NCBI GenBank assembly: GCA_026386805.1
Contig: JAPLMX010000216.1
Span: 1 to 43,205, forward strand
DNA length: 43,205 bases
Direction of reading: 5' to 3'
Source of the DNA: Phycisphaerae bacterium
GTDB taxonomy: Bacteria > Planctomycetota > Phycisphaerae > Sedimentisphaerales > Anaerobacaceae
Below the pieces are notes generated by a model. That model searched no databases. It was not told where the DNA came from and saw only the letters and a list, made by a program, of their open reading frames with translations. Position 1 is the stretch's first letter, and each line of letters starts with the position of its first letter. This document shows, one piece after another, positions 28,738 through 37,363 of the stretch. The translations under genes and the position numbers were made by a program.

Positions 28738-30315
28738 TCACTTGCTGTTGGCTGTCACGCCGGGCCAGGTGTCCGTGCGGAACGGCGAGGCCGGCAGGTC
28801 CGCCTTGTTGTACAGGTTGCAGACGGGGTTGTCCGCCCAGGCGTAACGCACGGCGACCGGGTCGGCGACCTTGTCGCTGCTGACGACGATCTGGTCGCCT
28901 TCGATCTTCGCGTCCGCCCAGACGAATTTGTGATCCGCACCGGCGAGGGCAAAGCCCTTGAGCGGCGCGCCGCCCTTGGCGACCAGGCCGCCGCCGACGT
29001 GATTGAAGCTCAGGACGATCGTCTTGCCCTTTTTCGTCATCGACATGTAGAGCGGGCCGGAGTAGACCACGTCTTTGCTGTAGGCGTTGGCCAGGGCCCA
29101 CAGGGCCAGGCGTTTGCCCACATCCTGTTTGTTCTTGGGGTGGATATCTTTGGCGTCGCCGATGTCGATGATCACGGCCATGCCGGTGTTGGACAGCTCC
29201 AAAGTCATCAGTTGCGCTTCGCGAAGCTCCGCCCAGGAACTGTCGCCGGGCTCTTCCTTGGTGCCCATGAAGTTGGCCAATTGCACGAACAGGAACGGGA
29301 AGTCCCCTTGTCCTTCTTGTCCCCAGACGTTCCACCAACTCTTGATCATGGTGGGGAATAGGTCGCGGTACTGGTAGGCCCGACCGGCGTTCGATTCGCC
29401 CTGGTACCAGATCGCTCCCCGGACCGTGTAGGGAATCAGCGGGGCGACCATGCCGTTGTAGAGACCCGAGGGTGAATTCGGGTTGTCCGGCCCCATAGGC
29501 GCTCCGGGCATGCGCGGGGACTGCTTGCCGTCGGCCTTCGCCTGTTTGGCGGCCTCTTTCCATTTTGCCAAGTCCTCGTCATATTTGGCCTTGGCCTGCG
29601 GCAAGGCGGCCAGGGCCTCTTTGTATCGCGTGAGGATCGGCTCGAGATAGGGGTCCTCCTGGAGGGCCGCGGGGCTGGTCCACGCCTCGGCGGATGTGCC
29701 GCCCCAAGAGGTGTTGATCAGGCCGATGGGTTGCTTGAGCTCTTTGTACAGATCTCGGCCGAAAAAGTAGCCCGCGGCCGAGAAATCGCTGACGGTCTGG
29801 GGGCTGCAGACCACCCACTTGCCTTTGCAGTCGTCCAGGGGCTTTTCGGCGACTTTCTTTTCGACGGTGAACAGCCGGATCTGCGGATAGTCCGCGGCGG
29901 CGGTCTCCTGCTCGGCGTTGGCCGAACTGCGGACCGCCATCTCCATGTTAGACTGGCCCGAGCAGATCCAGACCTCGCCCGCGAGGATATTCTTGACGGC
30001 GATCGTGTTCTTGCCCTTGAACGTGATCTCGTAGGGTCCGCCGATCTCGGGCGAGGCCGTCTGCAGGATCCATCGGCCCTGGTTGTCCGCCGGGATCGTC
30101 CAATCCATTTTGCTCCAGCTCACGCGGACGTTGATCTCCTCGTTCGGGTCGGCCCATCCCCACAGAGAGACGCGCGTCCCTGCTTGGAGGACCATGTTGT
30201 CGCCGAAGATCGCCGGCAGGCGGACCTCGGCCGAGGAGACCACAGAGAGCAGGGCGATCATCGAACAGACGGTTAGAGTGACGAAACGACGGGACACGAC
30301 ACTGGTGCTGTTCAT
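28738..30315 (-). CDS. Sialate O-acetylesterase-like exported esterase
   Basis: Removes O-acetyl groups from sugars (sialic acid or, more likely in this setting, plant or algal polysaccharide). 525 residues from ATG 30313-30315, chosen for its AGGAG site and the signal peptide that follows (FVTLTVCSMIALLSVVSSA). The GDS-like nucleophile motif is CSGQSNMEM with S122. INTSWGGTSAEAW gives the oxyanion region, and the catalytic Asp-His pair lies in GDAKDIHPKNKQDVGKRLA (H392). An N-terminal beta domain (LPAIFGDNMVLQAGTRVSLWGWA) and the C-terminal beta domain are complete. Single-gene unit with a candidate promoter at 30371-30399. Confidence 0.9.
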   Translation of the reverse strand: MNSTSVVSRRFVTLTVCSMIALLSVVSSAEVRLPAIFGDNMVLQAGTRVSLWGWADPNEEINVRVSWSKMDWTIPADNQGRWILQTASPEIGGPYEITFKGKNTIAVKNILAGEVWICSGQSNMEMAVRSSANAEQETAAADYPQIRLFTVEKKVAEKPLDDCKGKWVVCSPQTVSDFSAAGYFFGRDLYKELKQPIGLINTSWGGTSAEAWTSPAALQEDPYLEPILTRYKEALAALPQAKAKYDEDLAKWKEAAKQAKADGKQSPRMPGAPMGPDNPNSPSGLYNGMVAPLIPYTVRGAIWYQGESNAGRAYQYRDLFPTMIKSWWNVWGQEGQGDFPFLFVQLANFMGTKEEPGDSSWAELREAQLMTLELSNTGMAVIIDIGDAKDIHPKNKQDVGKRLALWALANAYSKDVVYSGPLYMSMTKKGKTIVLSFNHVGGGLVAKGGAPLKGFALAGADHKFVWADAKIEGDQIVVSSDKVADPVAVRYAWADNPVCNLYNKADLPASPFRTDTWPGVTANSK

Positions 30316-30651
30316 CTCTTGGCTCCTAACAAAAACGACCCCGGCTTCGGTGCAGCGGGCCACTCCTACCAGTATATAATCGTCCAGGTGATTAGTAAAC
30401 ATCAGGCCAAAATTCAAATCGCTGTCCGGAAGCACGGACCTCATGAGGACTATGGAATGGTATCAACATTGGGCCTGCCGGAATCGCCTTCATATACGTG
30501 AGTGGAGAATTGTGTTGACAAACCAGATGCGCCTGGCAAAATGAACAAGTATAGGGGCGAGATGAATGAGATGCGTGGTCCTTGTAGCGTCCAGGAAGTG
30601 AATGCCTGCCGGTTCGGAAGGCGGCTTCTTGGGCCGAGAGGAACAAGAGCG
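30316..30651. other. Divergent intergenic region esterase / pseudopilin 2 (336 bp)
   Basis: Holds the esterase promoter candidate (30371-30399, minus strand). A TTGACA hexamer at 30515-30520 is followed after 17 bases by a poor -10 (AAAATG), a weak candidate for the pilin gene. An open frame of 50 codons precedes the pilin ATG but shows no recognisable protein. No RNA gene seen. Confidence 0.45.
30371..30399 (-). promoter_or_regulatory. Candidate promoter of the esterase gene
   Basis: On the minus strand, TTTACT (complement 30394-30399), a 17-base spacer and TATACT (complement 30371-30376), 4/6 and 5/6 matches to consensus, 55 bases before the ATG. Confidence 0.45.
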
Positions 30652-31686
30652 ATGGGAAAAAGGGAGAGCCACAGAGCAAAGTGCAGGCTGGATTCGCGCG
30701 GACCGCAGTGGTGTCCTAACCCAATCACATCACCCCTGGCCTCGACCGGTGGCATCCATCATCAATGTTGTCACCCCGGACCCCGATCCGGGGCATCCTT
30801 CGTCAATTCAAGCGGTTTTACGCTGATTGAGCTACTGGTGGTCATTGCCATCATCGCCTTGCTGATGGCGCTGTTGGTTCCGGCGCTGTCCCGCGCCCGG
30901 AAACAGGCGAAAGCGATGGTCTGTCAAGCGAGACTCAAGCAATGGGGGACGATCCTGGCCCTCTATGCCCAAGACAATGAGGGACGCTTCCCTTGCAACC
31001 TGAGCGGGACCGCCGGCACATGGTTGCTGCGCGGTGCGCTGCTCAACGTCAACAACAAGGACGCCAACGTGCCGCAAGACTCCTTCTTCCATTTTCGCAC
31101 GAAGAATATCGCCTGCTGCCCCGTGGCCACAAGGTACTACCCGATTGACTGGGATTCGAGTTTCCCGATTTCTATGCCTACCTCGCTCAGCGTCGGTCAG
31201 GCGTATATTCAGCTTGGCACTCTGGACCTGTCGTACCCCGCTTGGGTGATTAACGTGCCTGCCCCCCGGTGTGTCGGCAGTTATGGATTGAACCGTTTCC
31301 TGTTCCGCCCCCACTTTCAGAGCACTCTGACGTTTGTCCCGCCGGCAGAATCGACCCGGGGAGCGGACATTTTCTCCCTCGCGGGCAAGGCGAACATCCC
31401 GGTGATTCTGGATTCGGCGGCGCCCGAGGGAGGGCCCCCTTCCGCGAGCAACGGGCCCCCCTTGGATGCGTCTTTCGGCAAGCTGGCGTGGCCCTTCTGC
31501 GTGAGCCGCCATGACGGTTTCGTGAATGGCGTCTTCCTGGACTGGTCCGTGCGGAAGATCGGCCTCAAAGAGCTGTGGAAGCTAAAGTGGTTCCGGGATT
31601 TCGACGCGAATGGGCCGTGGACCCAAGCCGGAGGCGTGAAACCTGACGATTGGCCCCTGTGGATGCGGGGCATGAAAGATTATTAA
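30652..31686 (+). CDS. Prepilin-like (pseudopilin) protein with unusually long leader
   Basis: A 344-residue prepilin-like protein. The cleavage site and helix [24 protein letters not shown] are textbook, but the leader before the cleavage site is about 55 residues if ATG 30652 (with AGAGGA nine bases upstream) is the start; normal leaders are 6-30. A palindrome (30774-30793) lies inside the leader-coding part, and no start codon exists between it and the cleavage site. After the helix come a Planctomycetes-type globular part ([32 protein letters not shown]) and [17 protein letters not shown], a diverged H-X9-DG-like end. It is followed after 38 bases by the LamG gene and may be co-transcribed with it. 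Confidence 0.8.
   Translation: MGKRESHRAKCRLDSRGPQWCPNPITSPLASTGGIHHQCCHPGPRSGASFVNSSGFTLIELLVVIAIIALLMALLVPALSRARKQAKAMVCQARLKQWGTILALYAQDNEGRFPCNLSGTAGTWLLRGALLNVNNKDANVPQDSFFHFRTKNIACCPVATRYYPIDWDSSFPISMPTSLSVGQAYIQLGTLDLSYPAWVINVPAPRCVGSYGLNRFLFRPHFQSTLTFVPPAESTRGADIFSLAGKANIPVILDSAAPEGGPPSASNGPPLDASFGKLAWPFCVSRHDGFVNGVFLDWSVRKIGLKELWKLKWFRDFDANGPWTQAGGVKPDDWPLWMRGMKDY
30774..30793. repeat. Palindrome within the pseudopilin 2 leader
   Basis: CCCCGGA (30774-30780), a six-base loop and TCCGGGG (30787-30793). The surrounding CACCCCGGACCCCGATCC word has the look of a dispersed repeat and is translated in frame (HPGPRSGA) upstream of the prepilin cleavage site. Confidence 0.6.
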
Positions 31687-31724
31687 GGTAGAGAAGAGCC
31701 GCGTTCATTTTCTGGAGGACTATC

Positions 31725-34700
31725 ATGCACAAGAGACTCATCCATCTGACGTTGGTTGTTGCCGTATCGGGCTTCGTACTGGAACGGGCGCACGCCGCAC
31801 TTCCGGCTCCCGTGGCCCATTGGTCCTTCGACGGCAACGGACTTGACTCCAGCGGCAACCACAACAACGCGACGCTGCACGGGAAGATCAGCTACGCGCC
31901 AGGGCTCCACGGCCCAGCGGCCCAATTCCAAGGCCAAGGCGACTATTTCCAGGTGGCGAATAACCCTGCCATCCAGTTGCGCAGCACCGGGCAGTTCTCG
32001 GTGACGGCGTACGTGCAGCCCGCCAACCTGAATGAGCAGGTCATCCTGAATCACGGAAACATCTCCTCGAGCCCGGCCAGTTGGTCTTTGTCCGTCCAAG
32101 GCGACATGCCGGCTCCCAATATGCCGCTCTACCCGGGGTGCTTCGTCTTCAGCACCCGCGAGAGCATCCCCATCGACCCCGGCACCACCCCGAAGACCAC
32201 CCCCACCAGCCCCCCCATCAGCGCCACCGGCAAGGCGGTGGCCGGCCAGTGGGCCCACTTGGCGGCGACGTACGACGGCGCTACGTTGAAGCTGTACGTG
32301 GATGGCGTGTTGCAGAGCAGCGTGGCGGCCCCGCTGCCTTACGACAACGCATACGACCTGTACATTGGCGGCGCTCCCGGCTGGATTAGTGGCCGGTCCT
32401 GGTACGCCGGCCTGGTGGACGATGTCTACATCTTCAGCCAGGCCCTGACGGACGAGGAGATCAAAGAGGTCATGCGAGGCCCGGTCCAGGCGGAACTGGC
32501 GAGCAGGCCGAGTCCTGCCCAAGGGGCCGTCGACGTGGCTCGGGATACCCCCTTCCGTTGGACGGCGGGGAAATTCGCCGTCACGCACGACGTGTACCTG
32601 GGCAAGACCTTCGCGGAGGTGGACGGTGCCAGCCGCACCAAGGCGGGTGGCATTCTGGTCAGCCAGGCCCAGGCGGGGACCACCTACACCCCGCCCGGCG
32701 TGCTCGACTTTGGCCAAACCTGCTTCTGGCGGGTCGATGAGTTCGGCAAAGCGCCGGACGGCACGATTTCCTACAAGGGCAACGTCTGGGGTTTCACGGT
32801 CGAGCCGTACTCCTATCCGATCCCCGGCGCCTCGATCACCGCCACGGCCTCCGGCTCCATGGCGGGCTGGGGCCCGGAGAAGACCATCGACGGTTCCGGC
32901 CTGGCCGGCGATCTCCATGGCACCGACAATTACACGATGTGGCAGAGCCTCGGCAAGCTGCCGGCGTGGATTCAGTACCAGTTCGACAAGGTCTACAAGC
33001 TGGACAAGCTGCTGGTCTGGAACTCCAACCAACCGGTCGAGTTCTTCGTTGGCACCGGCGCCAAGAATGTCAAGGTGGAGTATTCGACCGACGGCGCTAC
33101 CTGGACGGTGTTGGCTAACGTGCCCCAGTTCGCCATGGCGCCCGGCAAACCGAACTACGCGGCCAACACGACCGTCAACTTCGGCGGCGTCTCCGCTCAG
33201 TATGTCAAGCTGACCATCAACGCCAATTGGGGCGGCCAACCCGAGACGGGCTTGAGCGCAGTGCGGTTCTCTTACGTTCCGCTCCAGGCCCGTTCCGCCG
33301 CGCCGGCCCCCGACGCCACCGGTCAGAGTATCGACACCCTCTTGAACTGGCGGCCCGGCCGCGAGGCAGTCTCGCACAAGGTGTTCTTCGGCACCGACCC
33401 GAACGCGGTGGCCAACGGTACGGCCCCTGCCCAGACCGTGACCGACCACGCCTTCGATCCGGGATCGCTCAACTATGGCACCACCTACTACTGGAGGATC
33501 GATGAGATCGGCGCCACCGGCACCTATCCGGGCGATGTCTGGAGTTTCACGACCCAGGAATTCGCGGCCGTGGACGATTTCGAGAGCTACAACGACGCGA
33601 ACAACCGCATCCACGACACCTGGATCGACGGCCTGACCGATGGTAAGAGCGGCTCGGCAGTCGGTTACATGGACGCTCCCTTTGCAGAGCAGACGATTGT
33701 CCATCGCGGCAAACAGTCGATGCCACTGGCCTACGACAACAGCAAGTCACCCTTCTACAGTGAAACGACGCGCGATCTGGGCACGGCCCAGGATTGGACG
33801 GGCAATGGGGCCACGCACATGGACCTGTGGTTCTGCGGCTACCCTGCCCCAACCAGCGCCGGAGCCCAGAGCACCAGCCCGCGTTACAACGTCCCGGCGC
33901 GTCTGTACGTCGTGATTCAGGATAGCGCGGGCCACAGCAAGCTGGAGGTCCACCCGGACCCGGCGGCCACCAACGCGGGCGCTTGGACGCAGTGGACGAT
34001 TCCGCTGAGCGATCTGACGGCGGCCGGGGTCCAAACCACCCAGATCCGGAAGATCACCATCGGAGTCGGCGACAAGAGGAGCCCCACGGTCGGCGGCGTC
34101 GGCCTGCTCTACCTCGATGATCTCGGGTACGGGCATCCGGCCAATCTCCCGGTTCAGGCCCACACGCCGCAGCCGGCCGACGGCGCCGTCGGTCGAAGCC
34201 TTACGACCACTTTGAGCTGGCGGCCCGCGCGGGACGCGGGTTCGCACCAGGTGTTCTTCGGCACCGACCTGGACGCCGTGGCTAACGGGAAAGTGATTGC
34301 CAAGACCGTGACCAACCCCGCCTTCGATCCGGGGACGCTGAACTACGGCACCACCTACTACTGGCGTGTCGATGAAGTCAACACCGTCACCTATCCGGGC
34401 GAGGTCTGGAGCTTCACGACGCAGGAATTCGCCGTCGTGGATAATTTCGAAGGCTACAACGACACGGACTTTCGCATTTACAGCACGTGGACCGATGGCT
34501 ACACCGATCATAAGAGCGGCTCGACTGTCGGTTATATGAATGCTCCCTTTGCCGAGCAGAAGATTGTGCATGGCGGCCGCCAGTCGATGCCGCTGGCCTA
34601 TGACAACTCGAAGTCGCCCTTCTACAGCGAGGCATCTCGCTACTTGGGCGGTCCGCAAGATTGGACGGGCCACGGGGCTACCCACCTGGATTTGTGGTTC

Positions 34701-34991
34701 CGCGGTTATCCGGCCACTGGGGTGACGACGCCAAGCAATGCTCCGGCGTCGTTGTACTTGATCGTTACCGACAAGGCCGGCGCGAGCAGGATGGTGGTCC
34801 ATCCCAACCCCACCGCCACGGTGATGACGGATTGGACCGAGTGGCGGATTCCGTTGAGCGATTTGACGGGCATCAATCTGACCATGGTGCAGAAACTCAC
34901 GCTCGGCGTGGGCGATAAGAACAGCCCCAAGGCGGGTGGCACCGGCATGCTGTACATTGATGATATCGGGTACGGGCACCCCGTGCAGTAG
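31725..34991 (+). CDS. Secreted LamG / discoidin-like multidomain protein with duplicated module
   Basis: A 1088-residue exported protein. Signal peptide HLTLVVAVSGFVLERAHA, then a LamG/concanavalin-like domain (about 28-240: PVAHWSFDGNGLDSSG, HLAATYDGATLKLYVDGVL, GLVDDVYIFSQALT). A fibronectin-like segment (about 255-365) and an F5/8 discoidin-like domain (about 368-515: WGPEKTIDGSGL, WIQYQFDKVYKLDKLLVWNS) follow. A module of about 280 residues is then repeated twice (522-811 and 812-1088). Each copy has a fibronectin-like part (LNWRPGREAVSHKVFFGTD) and a part starting VDDFESYND and ending YLDDLGYGHP. GGAGG precedes the ATG. Probably binds carbohydrate outside the cell; no catalytic domain is visible. 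Confidence 0.85.
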   Translation: MHKRLIHLTLVVAVSGFVLERAHAALPAPVAHWSFDGNGLDSSGNHNNATLHGKISYAPGLHGPAAQFQGQGDYFQVANNPAIQLRSTGQFSVTAYVQPANLNEQVILNHGNISSSPASWSLSVQGDMPAPNMPLYPGCFVFSTRESIPIDPGTTPKTTPTSPPISATGKAVAGQWAHLAATYDGATLKLYVDGVLQSSVAAPLPYDNAYDLYIGGAPGWISGRSWYAGLVDDVYIFSQALTDEEIKEVMRGPVQAELASRPSPAQGAVDVARDTPFRWTAGKFAVTHDVYLGKTFAEVDGASRTKAGGILVSQAQAGTTYTPPGVLDFGQTCFWRVDEFGKAPDGTISYKGNVWGFTVEPYSYPIPGASITATASGSMAGWGPEKTIDGSGLAGDLHGTDNYTMWQSLGKLPAWIQYQFDKVYKLDKLLVWNSNQPVEFFVGTGAKNVKVEYSTDGATWTVLANVPQFAMAPGKPNYAANTTVNFGGVSAQYVKLTINANWGGQPETGLSAVRFSYVPLQARSAAPAPDATGQSIDTLLNWRPGREAVSHKVFFGTDPNAVANGTAPAQTVTDHAFDPGSLNYGTTYYWRIDEIGATGTYPGDVWSFTTQEFAAVDDFESYNDANNRIHDTWIDGLTDGKSGSAVGYMDAPFAEQTIVHRGKQSMPLAYDNSKSPFYSETTRDLGTAQDWTGNGATHMDLWFCGYPAPTSAGAQSTSPRYNVPARLYVVIQDSAGHSKLEVHPDPAATNAGAWTQWTIPLSDLTAAGVQTTQIRKITIGVGDKRSPTVGGVGLLYLDDLGYGHPANLPVQAHTPQPADGAVGRSLTTTLSWRPARDAGSHQVFFGTDLDAVANGKVIAKTVTNPAFDPGTLNYGTTYYWRVDEVNTVTYPGEVWSFTTQEFAVVDNFEGYNDTDFRIYSTWTDGYTDHKSGSTVGYMNAPFAEQKIVHGGRQSMPLAYDNSKSPFYSEASRYLGGPQDWTGHGATHLDLWFRGYPATGVTTPSNAPASLYLIVTDKAGASRMVVHPNPTATVMTDWTEWRIPLSDLTGINLTMVQKLTLGVGDKNSPKAGGTGMLYIDDIGYGHPVQ
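33288..34991 (+). repeat. Intragenic tandem duplication of a ~840-bp module
   Basis: 33288-34157 and 34158-34991 encode two copies of the same module. Diagnostic shared words are VFFGTD, GTTYYWR, DEI/DEV, WSFTTQEF, MPLAYDNSKSPFYSE, LGYGHP/IGYGHP. The copies are clearly alignable at the DNA level but have diverged, so the duplication is not recent. Confidence 0.85.
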
Positions 34992-35087
34992 CCGCAGAGG
35001 ATGCACGGTATCAGGGACTATGGACTGTGATGGGCGGCGCATCTTCGCGTAGCTGTGGATGGGTTGCGCGAAATTTCCATTTAGGTC

Positions 35088-35116
35088 TTTACGCGAGCGC
35101 GGGACAGGCGTATAGT
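35088..35116 (+). promoter_or_regulatory. Candidate promoter of the TlpA-like gene
   Basis: TTTACG (35088-35093), a 17-base spacer and TATAGT (35111-35116). The AGGGAGG ribosome site is at 35141-35147 and the ATG at 35156. Confidence 0.5.
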
Positions 35117-35155
35117 AATCCCTTTGGAATCCAGGGTCTCAGGGAGGTTTTGTAT

Positions 35156-35839
35156 ATGGCGACAGGAAATCGACATAGCATATATTGGGCTACGGCGACG
35201 TTTTTGGCACTCGTGGTCGCTTTGGGCGTCTTGCATGGATGCAAGCGGGAGAAACCCTCGGCAACGGACGGCAGCACGCCTGTCGGCGGGGTCAAGGCGA
35301 TACCCGCGGCCAACAAAGAGCCCACCAAGAACCCGATCGAGACGGCCGCCAGTCTGTTCCGCGAGCCGAAGGTGAGCATCCAGAACATCGTCAAGGCGGC
35401 GAACGATCGGTGGACGCCGGTCTGTTCGCAGTGGTGGGACAAGCCCGCCCCGGACTTCACGCTCACCGACATCGAGGGCCAGGCGCACAAGCTCAGCGAC
35501 TACAAGGGCAAAGACGTGGTGATCGCCCTGTTTGCCACTTGGGCGGGGGCCTCCAAGGTGGTGGTCCCGCCGCTGAAGGAGCTTCGCAATGCGTACCCCA
35601 AAGACAACTTGGCCATCTTGGCGATCTCCAGCGAGCCGACCGCTTTGGTGAAGACGTTTGCCGCCGACCAGGGCATCAATTTTACGGTTTTGACGAACTC
35701 CGGCACTCTGCCGTCGCCGTTCGACCAGGTCAAGGTCAGCCCAACCACTTTCTTCGTTGGTCCCGACGGCAAGTTCAAGCTGGCCATCGAAGGAATGGTT
35801 CCGGCCGCCGACGCCAAGGCGATCGTGCAGGCACAATAA
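35156..35839 (+). CDS. TlpA/ResA-like thioredoxin-fold lipoprotein lacking the CxxC motif
   Basis: A 227-residue protein. The start is ATG 35156, eight bases after AGGGAGG. A lipoprotein signal peptide (IYWATATFLALVVALGVLHGC) gives the lipobox LHGC and a lipidated cysteine. The thioredoxin-like domain is clear: APDFTLTDIEGQAHKLSDYKGKDVVIALFATW, later VSPTTFFVGPDGKFKLAIEG with the cis-Pro region SPTT. Where active members have WCxxC, this protein has W129-A-G-A-S133, so both catalytic cysteines are missing. It cannot act as a normal thiol oxidoreductase; a binding or structural role is possible. It lies 110 bases upstream of rpmA, which has its own promoter. Confidence 0.88.
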   Translation: MATGNRHSIYWATATFLALVVALGVLHGCKREKPSATDGSTPVGGVKAIPAANKEPTKNPIETAASLFREPKVSIQNIVKAANDRWTPVCSQWWDKPAPDFTLTDIEGQAHKLSDYKGKDVVIALFATWAGASKVVVPPLKELRNAYPKDNLAILAISSEPTALVKTFAADQGINFTVLTNSGTLPSPFDQVKVSPTTFFVGPDGKFKLAIEGMVPAADAKAIVQAQ

Positions 35840-35869
35840 GAAATCGGCAAAAATCCGAGCAGATGGGGG

Positions 35870-35898
35870 TGGACAGCGGGAAGACCGCCTGCTATAAT
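35870..35898 (+). promoter_or_regulatory. Strong candidate promoter of rpmA
   Basis: TGGACA (5/6, 35870-35875), a 17-base spacer and a perfect TATAAT (35893-35898), 51 bases before the rpmA ATG. The best sigma-70 type match noticed in the window. Confidence 0.65.
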
Positions 35899-35949
35899 GC
35901 TCCGTTTGTCCGGATTTGAAGTTGGTCATCGAAACCAGAGGGTAACGCT

Positions 35950-36183
35950 ATGGCGCATAAAAAAGGGCAAGGTTCTTCCCGGAACGGGCGGGACAGCAAC
36001 CCGCAGTACCGGGGAGTGAAGATGTATGCGGGCCAGACGGTAAGGCCCGGCTCGATCCTTGTACGGCAGTGTGGCACGAAGTTCTTTCCCGGTCTCAACG
36101 TTGGCATGGGCCGAGACTACACGCTCTTCGCCGAGGCCGAGGGAACGGTACGGTTCCAGGGCCGGCGCGTTCACGTTGTCTAA
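35950..36183 (+). CDS. rpmA: 50S ribosomal protein L27
   Basis: A component of the large ribosomal subunit near the peptidyl-transferase centre. 77 residues: [20 protein letters not shown] followed by [19 protein letters not shown] and [16 protein letters not shown], all signature L27. No Firmicutes-type N-terminal extension. The usual upstream partner rplU (L21) is not adjacent. A terminator-like hairpin lies between rpmA and obgE. Confidence 0.97.
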   Translation: MAHKKGQGSSRNGRDSNPQYRGVKMYAGQTVRPGSILVRQCGTKFFPGLNVGMGRDYTLFAEAEGTVRFQGRRVHVV

Positions 36184-36213
36184 CTGACCGCCGGCTGGAA
36201 AGTCTTGGAGTTC

Positions 36214-36241
36214 AAAGGGATGGCCACCACCATCCCTTTTT
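36214..36241 (+). terminator. Intrinsic terminator-like hairpin between rpmA and obgE
   Basis: AAAGGGATGG (36214-36223), loop CCACCA, CCATCCCTTT (36230-36239), with a five-T run (36237-36241). It ends eight bases before the obgE ATG, so it could attenuate read-through into obgE or occlude its start when folded. Confidence 0.65.
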
Positions 36242-36249
36242 CGTAGGTT

Positions 36250-37251
36250 ATGTTCGTCGATGAAGCCCAAATTCGTGTTAAGGCCGGCGACGGCGGCAAC
36301 GGTTGCGTAAGCTTCCGCCATGAGAAGTTCGTGGCCAGAGGGGGGCCGGACGGCGGCGATGGCGGCCGCGGCGGGCATGTGTACTTCGAAGCCAAAGCCG
36401 ACAAGGACACGCTCTTGGACTTCGCCGGCAAACACCACTGGCGGGCGGAGAATGCCAAGCACGGCCAAGGGAAGAACATGTACGGCGCTGACGGCGAGGA
36501 CCTGGTCATCCCCGTCCCGCCGGGCACGCTGATCTACGATACCGACCTCGATCTTCTGCTCAAGGACCTCAACGAAGCAGGAATGAAGATCTTGCTCTGC
36601 CGGGGCGGCAAGGGCGGCAGGGGCAACCGGGCTTTTGCGACCTCCACGAATCAAGCCCCCCGAGAGTTTGAACCCGGCAAGCCCGGCCAGGAGCGAAACC
36701 TCCGCCTGGAGCTCAAGCTCATCGCCGACGTGGGCTTGGTCGGCATGCCCAATGCCGGCAAGAGCACCTTGCTCTCCCGCTCGTCGGCGGCCCGGCCCAA
36801 GATCGCTTCGTACCCGTTCACGACGCTGGAGCCGGTCCTTGGCATCGTGGAGCTGAGCGGCTTTCGTCGTTTTCTGATGGCGGACATCCCCGGCTTGATC
36901 GAAGGCGCCAGCAAGGGAGCCGGCCTGGGCCACGATTTCCTCCGCCACATCGAGCGGACCAAGATCATCGTTCACATCCTCGACATCATGCCGACCGACG
37001 ACTCCGATCCCATCGCCAATTATCACGCGATCCGCAAGGAGTTGGCCCAGCACAGCGAGGCCCTGGCCGAGAAGCAAGAGGTCATCGTCGCCAACAAGAT
37101 CGACCTCGACCCCGACGGCAGCATAGTGGAAGACCTGCGCACGAGGCTCAGTCAAGACATCATCCCCATCTCCGCCGCCACCGGCCAAGGCATCAAGGAA
37201 CTCACCGAGCTGCTCTGGCAGAGAATCAAGTCGCTCAAGGCCGTTGTGTAG
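36250..37251 (+). CDS. obgE: Obg family GTPase
   Basis: A ribosome-assembly GTPase. 333 residues: a glycine-rich Obg fold (1-160: FVDEAQIRVKAGDGGNGCVSF, GPDGGDGGRGGHV, RGGKGGRGNRAF), then the G domain with G1 GMPNAGKS (165-172), G3 DIPGLIEGA and G4 NKID. It lacks a C-terminal OCT domain, which is optional in the family. It follows rpmA in the conserved rpmA-obg order. The terminator-like hairpin ends just before the ATG, and no clear Shine-Dalgarno is seen. Confidence 0.95.
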   Translation: MFVDEAQIRVKAGDGGNGCVSFRHEKFVARGGPDGGDGGRGGHVYFEAKADKDTLLDFAGKHHWRAENAKHGQGKNMYGADGEDLVIPVPPGTLIYDTDLDLLLKDLNEAGMKILLCRGGKGGRGNRAFATSTNQAPREFEPGKPGQERNLRLELKLIADVGLVGMPNAGKSTLLSRSSAARPKIASYPFTTLEPVLGIVELSGFRRFLMADIPGLIEGASKGAGLGHDFLRHIERTKIIVHILDIMPTDDSDPIANYHAIRKELAQHSEALAEKQEVIVANKIDLDPDGSIVEDLRTRLSQDIIPISAATGQGIKELTELLWQRIKSLKAVV

Positions 37252-37363
37252 GAGCCGTTCGGGACAATCGGTGGCTTCTGTGCATCGCCATGAGGGTTGA
37301 CGACCCCGGCGAAATGCAGTAGAAGCGAGCGCGATGGGGGCGAGGACGTCCAGAGAAAGCGCT

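Noticed and set aside
31683..33704. Minus-strand open frame of 673 codons opposite the LamG gene
   Set aside because: Shadow of the LamG/duplicated-module protein; no domain or start site of its own.
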